Positions 1 through 7,337 of a stretch of 59,440 nt of DNA are shown here, in pieces. Every line of letters starts with the position of its first letter. Within the stretch, counting starts at the first letter, position 1. Position numbers and translations under genes: made by a program. The notes beneath the pieces were generated by a model. It was not told the DNA's origin. It saw only the letters and a program-made list of their open reading frames with translations, and made no database searches. The stretch is from Bacteroidota bacterium (GTDB lineage Bacteria; Bacteroidota; Bacteroidia; Cytophagales; Cytophagaceae): NCBI GenBank assembly GCA_023391415.1, contig JAEWAY010000028.1, positions 1 to 59,440 of the forward strand, written 5' to 3'.

Positions 1-77
1 TTATTTCCATCACTGATCCAATGTGGAATAATTTGACTTATGAGAGGACGTGTTTGTATATATTGGGTTAGTGGATG

Positions 78-115
78 GTTGGCCGCTGGCGCAACCATGG
101 CGAAGGGGTGCCAAC
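78..115. repeat. attC-like palindrome S1 (candidate)
   Basis: GTTGGC at 78-83 is the exact reverse complement of GCCAAC at 110-115, enclosing a GC-rich spacer. It resembles the ends of the palindrome between the next two genes (851-918). It may be a recombination site or simply a hairpin. The rest of 1-250 shows no gene; a promoter-like element follows at 167. Confidence 0.3.
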
Positions 116-166
116 AATGGCTGAAAACTCCAGATAATTAAGTCCTCTAAATTGTTTCATATCTCG

Positions 167-174
167 TAACTTTG
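167..174 (+). promoter_or_regulatory. Promoter -7 element (TAACTTTG)
   Basis: The octamer matches the Bacteroidota -7 consensus TAnnTTTG exactly. It sits 77 bp before the DUF4386 start. No clear TTTG -33 element is present at the usual 19-21 bp spacing, so the call is tentative. Confidence 0.4.
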
Positions 175-250
175 CCACAAAGATAGGAGCGTAGAACGCG
201 ACCAATCCGCGGACTGCGATTTATTAGCCTAAGCCTAAATAAATATTGAA

Positions 251-820
251 ATGATGGGCAAAAAGACAACTAAAAACAGAACTGAAATTTATAACGCTCG
301 GACTATCGGCTCTTTTTTTCTTTTGGCTTTTTTAGCCTATGGGTTTGGGAGACAATTCTTTGAAAGCCAAATTGCTTCCGAAAAATATTTTGGATCAGTG
401 CTTATAATTACGAACTCTATAATGGTCCTCTTTATTGGAGTCCTGTTTAGAAGAACCTTGAAGCAATATAATGTCTCAGTTGCTAATATTTATCTGTTTA
501 CCAGATTGTTTGAATCCGCTGCTCTCTCAAGTATTGTACTGAATTTAATCCCTGCTATTAATATTTCGGAAGACAATGGATACTTTCTCGCCATGTTTGT
601 TTTAGGGTTTGGTAGTATTCCAATGTGTTTGACCTTGTATAAACAAAGAATTCTGCCACCATGGTTAACAATTTGGGGAGTGATAGGATACGCTGTTTTT
701 GCTTTTGGATTTTTAATGGAGTTGTTCGACAAAGAATGGAGTATGTATTTTCTGCCATTGGGTGGGTTATGGGAAATAACGTTTGCTATTTGGTTAATCA
801 TTAAAGGTGGAGGGAAGTGA
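251..820 (+). CDS. DUF4386 family membrane protein
   Basis: This 189-residue protein is almost entirely hydrophobic, with about six predicted membrane spans (roughly residues 18-36, 48-66, 82-102, 110-128, 136-157 and 165-185). Spacing of the spans, the central segment with the LYKQRILPPWL loop and the closing LWEITFAIWLIIKG match the DUF4386 pattern. The function of the family is unknown. The first of two consecutive ATG codons was taken as start. The gene is flanked by palindromic spacers on both sides and has lower GC than most of the window, so it may be a recently acquired cassette. It stands alone on its transcript, since the next gene begins beyond the palindrome at 851-918. Confidence 0.75.
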   Translation: MMGKKTTKNRTEIYNARTIGSFFLLAFLAYGFGRQFFESQIASEKYFGSVLIITNSIMVLFIGVLFRRTLKQYNVSVANIYLFTRLFESAALSSIVLNLIPAINISEDNGYFLAMFVLGFGSIPMCLTLYKQRILPPWLTIWGVIGYAVFAFGFLMELFDKEWSMYFLPLGGLWEITFAIWLIIKGGGK

Positions 821-850
821 ACTATCTAAAAAGGAATACAAACAAGGAAT

Positions 851-918
851 CGCCAACATCGGAACTCTGCCGTGGTTGCGCTATCGGCCACCACTTTTTA
901 ACAGAAACCGTTGGTGCC
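851..918. repeat. attC-like palindrome S2 (candidate)
   Basis: CGCCAACATCGG at 851-862 pairs imperfectly with CCGTTGGTGCC at 908-918, and an inner GTGG (872-875) pairs with CCAC (888-891). The element fills the gap between the DUF4386 stop and the Crp start. The word CCAACATCGG recurs at 2166. Ends and placement (just 3' of an accessory gene) resemble integron cassette sites, but the boxes do not match the classical consensus strictly. Confidence 0.4.
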
Positions 919-937
919 ATCCTAAAACGACAGTACG

Positions 938-1477
938 ATGAACAAACAGACAGCTATAACGAACGACTGGGAGAAATTCAGCCGCTATTTTGAGCGGCAG
1001 GAAGTGCCTGCGAAAACAACACTTTTACAAGAAGGGAAAATTTCAAGAACAATGTTCTTTATCGAAAAAGGCTGTTTGCGAACTTGGGTAGACAATGACG
1101 GTAAAGAAATAACAACCCAATTTTTCTTTGAAGGCGATAGCGTTTCTTCTATTGAAAGTTTTAGGACAAATCAACCTAGTTTATACAGTATCGAAAGTTT
1201 AGAGCCTTGTATCTTACAAACAATTTCACGAAAAGACTTTCTTAAAATCATTGAAAATACACCTGAATTAAAAAAGGCGCTGGAAGAGCGTTTATTCAGC
1301 CGGTTTCTTCAATCGCGACAACTTTTTTATTCCTTCCTTAAAAATAATCCCCAAAAACGCTATGAAGAATTACTGGAGCGACATCCTCATATCGCGCGAC
1401 GTGTTCCGCAACATTACATCGCTTCCTATTTAGGTATTACTTCTGTTTCTTTAAGTCGAATTAGAAACAGACTATAA
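938..1477 (+). CDS. Crp/Fnr family transcriptional regulator
   Basis: The 179-residue protein has an N-terminal cyclic-nucleotide-binding beta-roll (about residues 15-110; motif IEKGCLRTWVDNDGKE) and a C-terminal helix-turn-helix (about 150-179; HYIASYLGITSVSLSRIRNR). It belongs to the short Bacteroidota Crp/Fnr type, which usually lacks the arginine and glutamate that hold cAMP, so the effector is unknown. It ends right after the recognition helix, which is normal for this subgroup. The next gene, an NAD(P)H oxidoreductase starting 80 bp downstream, is the likely target or partner. No iron-sulfur cysteine cluster typical of true FNR is seen. Confidence 0.88.
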   Translation: MNKQTAITNDWEKFSRYFERQEVPAKTTLLQEGKISRTMFFIEKGCLRTWVDNDGKEITTQFFFEGDSVSSIESFRTNQPSLYSIESLEPCILQTISRKDFLKIIENTPELKKALEERLFSRFLQSRQLFYSFLKNNPQKRYEELLERHPHIARRVPQHYIASYLGITSVSLSRIRNRL

Positions 1478-1557
1478 AATCATTTCTTTACAATTGTTAT
1501 CGTTCAAGAATTTGCTACTTCTCAACTTCGCGGAATAAAAGTTTGACAAAGTATAAA

Positions 1558-2148
1558 ATGAGAACAGTAATCGTATTCAATCATCCTTACGAAGGGAGTT
1601 ACTGCAACGCTATTTTGGACGCGGTAACCAAAGGACTTCAAAAAACCAATCACGAAGTTGACCTGATGCACCTTGACAATGATGGATTTAATCCCGTAAT
1701 GTCGAAAGCGGATTTAGAAGCTTTTATAGAACGAAAACCTATTGACCGACAGGTAATAGACTACCATAAACGTCTTGAAAAAGCAGACCACTTGATTTTT
1801 ATTTTCCCGATTTGGTGGGACTTGATGCCGGCGATAACCAAAGGATTTGTTGATAGAGTTTTAAGTCCGGGGCTTGTGTATGATCATCATCCAAGGGGGT
1901 TTGGATTGGTTCCGCTTTTAAAAAATCTGAAAAGTGTAACGATCATCACTACGATGAATAAGCCCAAAATAATGTATTCCCTACTCATCGGGAATTTAAT
2001 CAGGAAAGCAATGCTAAAAAGCGTATTTAAAACTATGGGATACAAAAATCTGAATTGGATAAGTTTTACATCCGTAAAAAGGGTGAGCTATGAAAAACGT
2101 GTGAAATGGCTTACTGATATCGAAAATAGATTTGCGAAATGGGCTTAA
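1558..2148 (+). CDS. NAD(P)H-dependent oxidoreductase (flavodoxin-like fold)
   Basis: The 196-residue protein has the flavodoxin_2 fold of NAD(P)H quinone reductases: the first strand and flavin phosphate loop RTVIVFNHPYEGSYCNA, then HLIFIFPIWWDLMPAITKGFVDRVL, a signature of the MdaB/KefF-like group. It probably transfers two electrons from NAD(P)H to quinones or similar substrates through FMN or FAD in the cytoplasm. The open frame extends to a TTG at 1543, but the ATG at 1558 begins the conserved domain directly and was preferred. It lies 80 bp after the Crp-type regulator and may be controlled by it. Confidence 0.83.
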   Translation: MRTVIVFNHPYEGSYCNAILDAVTKGLQKTNHEVDLMHLDNDGFNPVMSKADLEAFIERKPIDRQVIDYHKRLEKADHLIFIFPIWWDLMPAITKGFVDRVLSPGLVYDHHPRGFGLVPLLKNLKSVTIITTMNKPKIMYSLLIGNLIRKAMLKSVFKTMGYKNLNWISFTSVKRVSYEKRVKWLTDIENRFAKWA

Positions 2149-2160
2149 TAAAAAAGGGCG

Positions 2161-2191
2161 GCCACCAACATCGGTTCAGCGTTATGGTGGC
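2161..2191. repeat. attC-like short palindrome S3 (candidate)
   Basis: GCCACCA (2161-2167) is the exact reverse complement of TGGTGGC (2185-2191). The interior contains CCAACATCGG, shared with the spacer at 851-918, and GTTATGG, shared with the palindrome at 58806-58939. It follows the oxidoreductase stop by 12 bp. On the minus strand a T-run follows, so a simple terminator hairpin is an alternative. Confidence 0.35.
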
Positions 2192-2199
2192 TGACGCGC

Positions 2200-2283
2200 T
2201 TATCAGTACCTCGCTTTCAGCGAGCGACTAGTATTGATAAAAGCCTCCGGCCGTTTTATTGTTTGTCGCGCGCTGGCCGGAGG
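2200..2283. repeat. Dispersed hairpin repeat, copy A
   Basis: Two stacked inverted repeats are seen: CTCGC/GCGAG around TTTCA (2210-2224) inside a longer TATCAGTAC/GTATTGATA pair (2201-2209 and 2231-2239), then CCTCCGGCC (2244-2252) with GGCCGGAGG (2275-2283). The core CTCGCTTTCAGCGAG and the GCCTCCGGCCGTTTT block recur at 4051-4165 and 6165-6290, always between transcription units. It could be a non-autonomous mobile element, a REP-like element or a structured RNA. Confidence 0.6.
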
Positions 2284-2293
2284 AATAACGCTT

Positions 2294-2400
2294 CTTTCCT
2301 GACTTTACAACTCATTGTCTGAAAACTGCTACCATTTCGCTTCTGGATGACTGTATCTTTGTGTTATCAATAGTATTATTAACTTTAAAAATCAAGGACA
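2294..2400 (+). promoter_or_regulatory. yceI promoter region, copy 1 (duplicated at 7230)
   Basis: This stretch aligns with 7230-7337, upstream of the second yceI gene, with about 11 mismatches over the first 80 bp by eye. It contains the -7 element TATCTTTG at 2354-2361. Its first bases correspond to the last codons of araC (LLS and the TGA stop) in the second copy, so it carries the stub of an araC-like gene. The conserved block GTCTGAAAACTGCTACC is a candidate activator site. Confidence 0.6.
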
Positions 2401-2970
2401 ATGAAAAAGCTAACAATTTTTCTGGCGATGATCGCCTTCGCGGTAAGCTCATTCGCGCAGACGCGATGGAAAGTAGATCCCTATCATTCATCCCTGAACT
2501 TTACTATAAAGCACTCCGGGATAAGCATGGTAAACGGGAAGTTTACAGACTATACCGGTACGTTGACCACGGATGGGGAGGCTCTGACAAACGCTCAGTT
2601 TGATTTTACCGTACAGGTAAAAAGTATAAACACCAATGTCGAGCCAAGGGACAACCACCTTCGAAGCGCCGATTTTTTCGAAGTGGAGAAATTTCCCGAG
2701 ATGACTTTCAAGAGTACCAGGATTTCGAAATCGGATAAACCGGATCAGTATACGCTTCACGGAAAGTTGACGATCAAGGGAGTAACCAGAGATGTAACTG
2801 CCGATCTTTATTATGGCGGTACCGCCAAATCGGATCAAGGTGAAAAAATCGGAATGAAAGCGACAACCACAATCAACCGCTTTGACTATAATATCAATTA
2901 CGACCCGACAGCTTCCGGTATAGGTAAAGATGTTCATATCGAGGTACACCTGCAGTTTGCCAGGCAATAA
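2401..2970 (+). CDS. YceI family protein, exported
   Basis: The 189-residue protein begins with a signal peptide (MKKLTIFLAMIAFAVSSFAQ, cleavage likely after about residue 20), followed by a YceI lipocalin-like barrel that starts with WKVDPYHSSLNFTIKHSG and contains the NVEPRDNHLRSADFF and KLTIKGVTRDV motifs of the family. YceI proteins bind long polyprenyl or lipid-like ligands in the periplasm; the ligand here is unknown. It is the first gene of a cluster with a DoxX protein (30 bp downstream) and an FMN reductase. The promoter region is shared with the cytoplasmic paralogue at 7338, which points to co-regulation, perhaps by the AraC protein at 6408. Confidence 0.9.
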   Translation: MKKLTIFLAMIAFAVSSFAQTRWKVDPYHSSLNFTIKHSGISMVNGKFTDYTGTLTTDGEALTNAQFDFTVQVKSINTNVEPRDNHLRSADFFEVEKFPEMTFKSTRISKSDKPDQYTLHGKLTIKGVTRDVTADLYYGGTAKSDQGEKIGMKATTTINRFDYNINYDPTASGIGKDVHIEVHLQFARQ

Positions 2971-2999
2971 AATAATAATGTAAGACTGAAGAGATTAAG

Positions 3000-3398
3000 A
3001 TGAATAAGCCAAATTTGGGATTGTTGATTCTAAGAGTAAGCCTGGGAGTATTAATGCTTCTGCACGGTATCGCGAAACTCCTGAAGGGAGTAGGTGGCAT
3101 AGAAAGCATGTTGGAGCAAGCCGGGCTGCCGGGATTTCTCGCCTATGGAGTGTATCTGGGAGAAATTCTGGCTCCCGCGCTTCTGATCATCGGATTCAGA
3201 ACCCGCGTAGCCGCTTTGCTTTTTATATGTACCATGCTGGTCGCTATATTTATAGCGAACCCGGAAAAGGTAGCCATGCTCCTGAATACCGGAGGATGGG
3301 CGGTTGAGCTGCAGGCCTTGTTTCTCTTTGGGGCGCTGACGCTGTTCTTTACCGGTGGAGGAAAGCTTTCCATATCCAGCAAAAACAAGTGGGATTAA
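3000..3398 (+). CDS. DoxX family membrane protein
   Basis: The 132-residue protein has four membrane spans (about residues 5-23, 45-63, 68-87 and 95-115). The opening GLLILRVSLGVLMLLHGIAKL and the YGVYLGEILAPALLIIGFRTR segment are typical of DoxX/MauE-like proteins, which act with redox partners in the inner membrane and have been linked to disulfide or thiosulfate chemistry and oxidant resistance. It starts with ATG after a purine-rich GAAGAGATTAAG, 29 bp after the yceI stop, and is followed 31 bp later by the FMN reductase, so the three genes probably share a transcript. Confidence 0.87.
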   Translation: MNKPNLGLLILRVSLGVLMLLHGIAKLLKGVGGIESMLEQAGLPGFLAYGVYLGEILAPALLIIGFRTRVAALLFICTMLVAIFIANPEKVAMLLNTGGWAVELQALFLFGALTLFFTGGGKLSISSKNKWD

Positions 3399-3429
3399 TT
3401 CTATTTTTAAATACAAAAAATAAACAGTT

Positions 3430-3981
3430 ATGAAATACAAAATAGCGGCCATAGTAGGCTCACTTCGAAAAGAATCATTTAATAAAAAAGTAGCCGAAAA
3501 TATGATTCGCTTGGCTCCGGACAATCTGGAAATGGAAATGGTGGAAATCGGGCTGCTACCGCATTACAATGAAGACCTGGACACTGACACTCCACCGGCG
3601 GAGTGGGTAGCGTTCCGCGACAAGATCAAAACGTATGATGGCGTATTTCTGTTTACGCCCGAGTACAACCGTTCCGTTTCGGGGGTGTTGAAAAACGCTT
3701 TAGATGTTGGTTCTCGCCCTTACGGAAAGAGTGTCTGGAATGGCAAGCCCGCGGCGGTGGCGAGCGCCACCATAAGTCCCCTGGGGGCGTATCTGGCCAA
3801 CCATACATTGCGTCAGTCATTGGTATTCCTGAACATGCCTGTGATGCAACAGCCTGAAATATATCTGGGCAATGCTCAGGAATTGTTTGATGAAAATGGT
3901 AAAGTCGTCGAAAAATCTCAAAAGTTTTTCAAACAGGTAATTGATTCCTACGCTGATTGGGTACATAAGAATCTTGGTTGA
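3430..3981 (+). CDS. NADPH-dependent FMN reductase family protein
   Basis: The 183-residue protein matches the NADPH_dep_FMN_red family (ArsH/ChrR/azoreductase-like): the FMN phosphate loop GSLRKESFNKKVAENM near the N-terminus, then GVFLFTPEYNRSVSGVLKNALD, a hallmark of the family. It likely reduces FMN, quinones or azo and metal-oxyanion substrates with NADPH in the cytoplasm. It is third in the yceI-doxX cluster; the combination suggests a response to reactive or electrophilic compounds. A hairpin that may terminate the operon follows 6 bp after the stop. Confidence 0.88.
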   Translation: MKYKIAAIVGSLRKESFNKKVAENMIRLAPDNLEMEMVEIGLLPHYNEDLDTDTPPAEWVAFRDKIKTYDGVFLFTPEYNRSVSGVLKNALDVGSRPYGKSVWNGKPAAVASATISPLGAYLANHTLRQSLVFLNMPVMQQPEIYLGNAQELFDENGKVVEKSQKFFKQVIDSYADWVHKNLG

Positions 3982-3987
3982 TAGCTG

Positions 3988-4020
3988 GCCAGGCGCTGCT
4001 TCAAAAGTGCCTGGCTATAT
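3988..4020 (+). terminator. Hairpin after FMN reductase
   Basis: GCCAGGC (3988-3994) pairs with GCCTGGC (4009-4015) and is followed by TATATTTAAT. The stem is 7 bp plus weaker flanks, and the T-tract is interrupted, so this is a moderate terminator candidate for the yceI-doxX-reductase unit. Confidence 0.5.
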
Positions 4021-4050
4021 TTAATCCATCGTTAGTAAACATTAAAAAGA

Positions 4051-4165
4051 CCTTACTTTAGGCTCCGCTACCAGTCGCTCGCTTTCAGCGAGTGACGATT
4101 ATATGGTAAGGCCTCCGGCCGTTTTCGTCAAACCGGCCGAAGGGAGAATAATCACTCGGGAAACC
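4051..4165. repeat. Dispersed hairpin repeat, copy B
   Basis: CCTTAC (4051-4056) pairs with GTAAGG (4106-4111) around a GTCGCTCGC/GCGAGTGAC hairpin; CCTCCGGCC then pairs with GGCCGAAGG (8 of 9). From CCAGTCGCTCGC to CACTCGGGAAACCC the copy is nearly identical to the one at 6165-6290. It lies between two convergent units. Confidence 0.65.
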
Positions 4166-4237
4166 CGCGATATTGTATAAAGATCGCGGGGCCTGGATAC
4201 GAAGTTTATCAGACTTTTGACAACAGTATCACGTTTA

Positions 4238-5944
4238 TTATTGAGCCTTAACAATCCGCCTGGTCTCCTGTTTGCCATTTTGCCACAAGGAAGCAAAGTA
4301 TATACCAGGCGCTATGCCGGACAAATCCAGTTCAGTACTTCTGTCGATCGACATCGCCTCCTTGACGAGCGCTCCCATCATATCCCTCAGTTGAACTGTA
4401 TAGGATCCTTCTTGTTCAATCTCAATCCAAAGCCGATTGTAAACAGGATTTGGCCCAATATGAAACAGCCTATTCCGATCGCCCTGATTCCATATTCCGG
4501 AAACCCAGTCAGGGGATAAGCTAAATATCGCTCCGACAAAATATTGATCCGACTTAAGATTATTGTCCCAATATTCCATTAAACTCCCTTTGCCCTGAAG
4601 CCATCCGGTAAGTACAATATTTCCATTGTTTGGGTTGACATATACACTTGTGCCTTTGTCTTGAGTGTATGACACGAAGTAGGTAAAGGACTCGACGCCT
4701 CCTTCATTTCTTACTTTAGCGACAAAAAGCTCCTTATATTCATCAGTGGAGACCATTTTCGTCTCTCTATCGACACTAGTATAGCTCAAATCAGTATGAA
4801 ATTGTCCAGTAATAAATATGTTTTGCTCATTATCAACAGCTACAGAATAGCTGTAATTGTACCTGTCGCCGGACAAATGCTCTACCCATTGAAAATCGCC
4901 TGTTTCATCCAGTTTCAGAAGAAAAATATCTGATCCGTCAAGCGCGGTTTTAACAACTTTACCTTCTCCCGGATCAAAATCGACCGCGGACGAGAAATCA
5001 CCGGTTATAAAAATGTTGTTCCATTTGTCAACCGCTACTCCCCAGGGATACGTATCTCCCGAATATATGGAGCCTATTTGCTTCACCCATATAAAATCCC
5101 CGTCTTTACTCAGTTTCAAAAGAAACATATGATGTACCCCACGTCCATTGAGCATATGCCTGCCTTCTCCCGGATCAAAATCTACCCAGTCCACAAACGC
5201 TCCTGTCATCAGCAAGTCGCCATTATTGTCTATGGTGATCGCTACCTGATAATCTTCCCGGCTGATCCCTCCAAAAGAATGTCCCCATATCAAATCTCCG
5301 TTTTTGGACAGTTTTATCAGAAAAAGATCCATACTTCCAGTGGAGGTTAGGTTATACACATTCAAACCAGGATCTATGTCAATAGTCCCATAAAAACAGC
5401 CTGCTAAATAAATATTGTCATCGCCATCGATGACAATAGACCGCCCTTCGTCCCAGTCGGAAGACCCGAAAGCGTGTACCCACAACAAATCCCCCTCCGA
5501 GTTAAACTTGCTAATAAAAGCGTCGAAACTGCCTTTTGCCGAATACCACTTTTGCTCGGGGCCCGGATCAAGATCCACCGTGCCGTATATGCTGCCGGTA
5601 ATATATATATTGTCCTCACTATCGATAGCGACATCCAGGCCTTTGTCCATATAATCAGCGCCCAGTGTCTTGACCCAGACAAAGGCGCCTTCCGGGCTCA
5701 ACTTGAGCAAAAAGAGATCATTGTCGCTTCGAGTCTCGGCAATGAATTTGCCCGGACCCGGGTCAAAGTCAACCCTTCTTTCAAATTCACCAACTGTATA
5801 CAAATTGCCTTTTGAGTCCACCACCGCTTTATTTGGAGCGATTATTCCATCAATCGCTTCAAAACAGATGACACTTCCGGTTTGAGCGGTCGCGTGCGTA
5901 GCTGACAAAATTGTGATTATTGAAAAAAACGTTTTCATTATCAA
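4238..5944 (-). CDS. SBBP-like repeat protein with T9SS sorting domain
   Basis: The 568-residue protein starts with a signal peptide (hydrophobic to about residue 20, ending ATAQ). It then carries tandem units of about 55-60 residues, each with a form of 'DxxGNLYxxG' followed by VDFDPG and then FLLKLSxxGDFIWVK; five VDFDPG-type blocks can be counted (VDFDPG, VDLDPG, IDIDPG, VDFDPG, VDFDPG). This is the SBBP / beta-propeller-like repeat pattern. The last ~75 residues (GPNPVYNRLWIEI ... LSGIAPGIYFASL) form a type A C-terminal sorting domain, so the protein should cross the outer membrane by T9SS and be released or surface-anchored. The aspartates suggest calcium binding. No partner gene is adjacent; repeat copies B and C flank it. 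Confidence 0.87.
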   Translation of the reverse strand: MIMKTFFSIITILSATHATAQTGSVICFEAIDGIIAPNKAVVDSKGNLYTVGEFERRVDFDPGPGKFIAETRSDNDLFLLKLSPEGAFVWVKTLGADYMDKGLDVAIDSEDNIYITGSIYGTVDLDPGPEQKWYSAKGSFDAFISKFNSEGDLLWVHAFGSSDWDEGRSIVIDGDDNIYLAGCFYGTIDIDPGLNVYNLTSTGSMDLFLIKLSKNGDLIWGHSFGGISREDYQVAITIDNNGDLLMTGAFVDWVDFDPGEGRHMLNGRGVHHMFLLKLSKDGDFIWVKQIGSIYSGDTYPWGVAVDKWNNIFITGDFSSAVDFDPGEGKVVKTALDGSDIFLLKLDETGDFQWVEHLSGDRYNYSYSVAVDNEQNIFITGQFHTDLSYTSVDRETKMVSTDEYKELFVAKVRNEGGVESFTYFVSYTQDKGTSVYVNPNNGNIVLTGWLQGKGSLMEYWDNNLKSDQYFVGAIFSLSPDWVSGIWNQGDRNRLFHIGPNPVYNRLWIEIEQEGSYTVQLRDMMGALVKEAMSIDRSTELDLSGIAPGIYFASLWQNGKQETRRIVKAQ

Positions 5945-6164
5945 TTCAAGTTGATTTTACAGGGACAAATTACAAGGAAAAATTAAAACTTTAATCTGCC
6001 TGGTTAAATATTTTATACAATAAGAGGTATTTTGGTATTCAGACGTTTGTGTGTTTGTTGTTCTTATTGTTAGACAGATGATTAACGCTCGCTGTAATAA
6101 GAATAGAGATTAATAGCGGTTGTCACTTTGGAAGTTTTTTGAAGAGCGCCAATATACAGGTCCT

Positions 6165-6290
6165 CAGCGTCTCAGTTCCAGTCGCTCGCTTTCAGCGAGT
6201 GACGGTTATATGGTAAGGCCTCCGACCGTTTTCATCGTCCGCTGGCAACCGGCCGGAAGCCGAAGAGCTAATGGTCACTCGGGAAACCCA
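6165..6290. repeat. Dispersed hairpin repeat, copy C
   Basis: The core GTCGCTCGCTTTCAGCGAGTGAC is identical to copy B and forms a 9-bp stem with one wobble. It is followed by TTATATGGTAAGGCCTCCG, a CCGTTTTC block, an ACCGGCCGGAAG block and TCACTCGGGAAACCC, all in the same order as in copy B. It lies upstream of araC. Confidence 0.65.
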
Positions 6291-6369
6291 AACGATAGGG
6301 GAGAACTACCACGCTCATACCTCACGCCAAACCTATCAACAGACAGACTGTCGATACGGCAAAGCGTTA

Positions 6370-6403
6370 TTTGTCCCGATGTTCAGTTAAAATAGTAACT
6401 TTG
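6370..6403 (+). promoter_or_regulatory. araC promoter (leaderless)
   Basis: TTTG at 6370-6373 and TAACTTTG at 6396-6403 form a -33/-7 pair with 22 bp spacing, slightly longer than usual. The expected start of transcription falls on or next to the ATG at 6408, so the araC mRNA is probably leaderless. Confidence 0.55.
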
Positions 6404-6407
6404 AATA

Positions 6408-7238
6408 ATGAATGAACTTTTTAAAATATTTAAAGTGGGCAGGGCGGAAGCGGCCAAAATCAGCGCTTCGCCTGATGAACCGCATCAACACGACTTTGAA
6501 GAATTGATTATAGGCGCTGAAGGTCAATTAGAGCATTTCATTGATTTTAAAAACACCACGCTCGACGCTCCGCTTGTAAGCTTTGTGACAAAAGGAAAGG
6601 TGCACCGGGCCATACCCAAATTAAAGGACGGTCAATGCGACATGTGGGCGCTGCGTTTCAAAAGCGAATTTATCCCCGAAACTACTTTTCAGCTTTACAG
6701 CTATTATCATGATCACGCTACATTAAAACTGCAAGGCGGAGATTGTTTCAACCGCTTGATTACGATATGTGAAATCATTCATGAAGAGACGCGGCGGGAA
6801 AACCCCGACCTTAGCGTTGTGAGGCATTTACTCAGCGCCCTGTTTATTATGATTGAATCGGAAAGAAATAAAACCGCGGCAAGTGAAAACGCGCTGACGA
6901 CAACACAAAACACTACTTTGCAAAGCTTTCTGAGGATTCTTGAAGAAAACTATCAAAGGCCTGTTGGAGTAGATTTTTACGCTGAGAAACTGTTCATGTC
7001 GGCAAGAAATCTGAACCTGATTTGCAAAAACATCCTTCACCAGACGGTGAGTGAAATTATTGAAACAAGAAAACTCATTGAAGCCAAAAATCAATTGACA
7101 CATTCCGATAAGAATATATCCGAAATAGGTTTTGATCTGGGATACAATGAGAAAGCCTACTTTACCAACGTATTTAAGAAGAGAACCGGGCAAACCCCTT
7201 CCGAGTTTCGGGAAGAAATGAAAAAGCTCCTTTCCTGA
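6408..7238 (+). CDS. AraC family transcriptional regulator
   Basis: The 276-residue protein has an N-terminal cupin-like sensing domain (about 20-110; DEPHQHDFEELIIGAEGQ supplies the metal- or ligand-site region) and two helix-turn-helix motifs at the C-terminus (about 175-272), ending with the family signature ISEIGFDLGYNEKAYFTNVFKKRTGQTPSEFR. It is followed 99 bp later by yceI, SDR and DODA-dioxygenase genes. Its 3' end and the intergenic region are duplicated upstream of the first yceI gene at 2401, so both yceI clusters are its likely targets. The promoter is adjacent to the start codon, implying a leaderless transcript. Confidence 0.9.
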   Translation: MNELFKIFKVGRAEAAKISASPDEPHQHDFEELIIGAEGQLEHFIDFKNTTLDAPLVSFVTKGKVHRAIPKLKDGQCDMWALRFKSEFIPETTFQLYSYYHDHATLKLQGGDCFNRLITICEIIHEETRRENPDLSVVRHLLSALFIMIESERNKTAASENALTTTQNTTLQSFLRILEENYQRPVGVDFYAEKLFMSARNLNLICKNILHQTVSEIIETRKLIEAKNQLTHSDKNISEIGFDLGYNEKAYFTNVFKKRTGQTPSEFREEMKKLLS

Positions 7239-7337
7239 TTTTACAACCCATTGTCCGAAAACTGTTACCGTTTCCCTTTCGAATGACTGTATATTTGTAT
7301 TATCAATTATTTATTAATCATTTAAAAATAAAAGAAA
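7230..7337 (+). promoter_or_regulatory. yceI promoter region, copy 2
   Basis: The -7 element TATATTTG lies at 7290-7297. The region from the araC stop codon onward aligns with 2294-2400: TTTACAAC, CATTGTC, GAAAACTG, TACC, TTTC, ATGACTGTAT and TTATCAAT are shared in order and spacing. The conserved words upstream of the -7 element are candidate binding sites of the AraC protein. Confidence 0.6.

Noticed and set aside
2361..2603. 80-codon frame across the start of the exported yceI gene
   Set aside because: Runs through the signal peptide region in another frame; the YceI frame is clearly the coding one.
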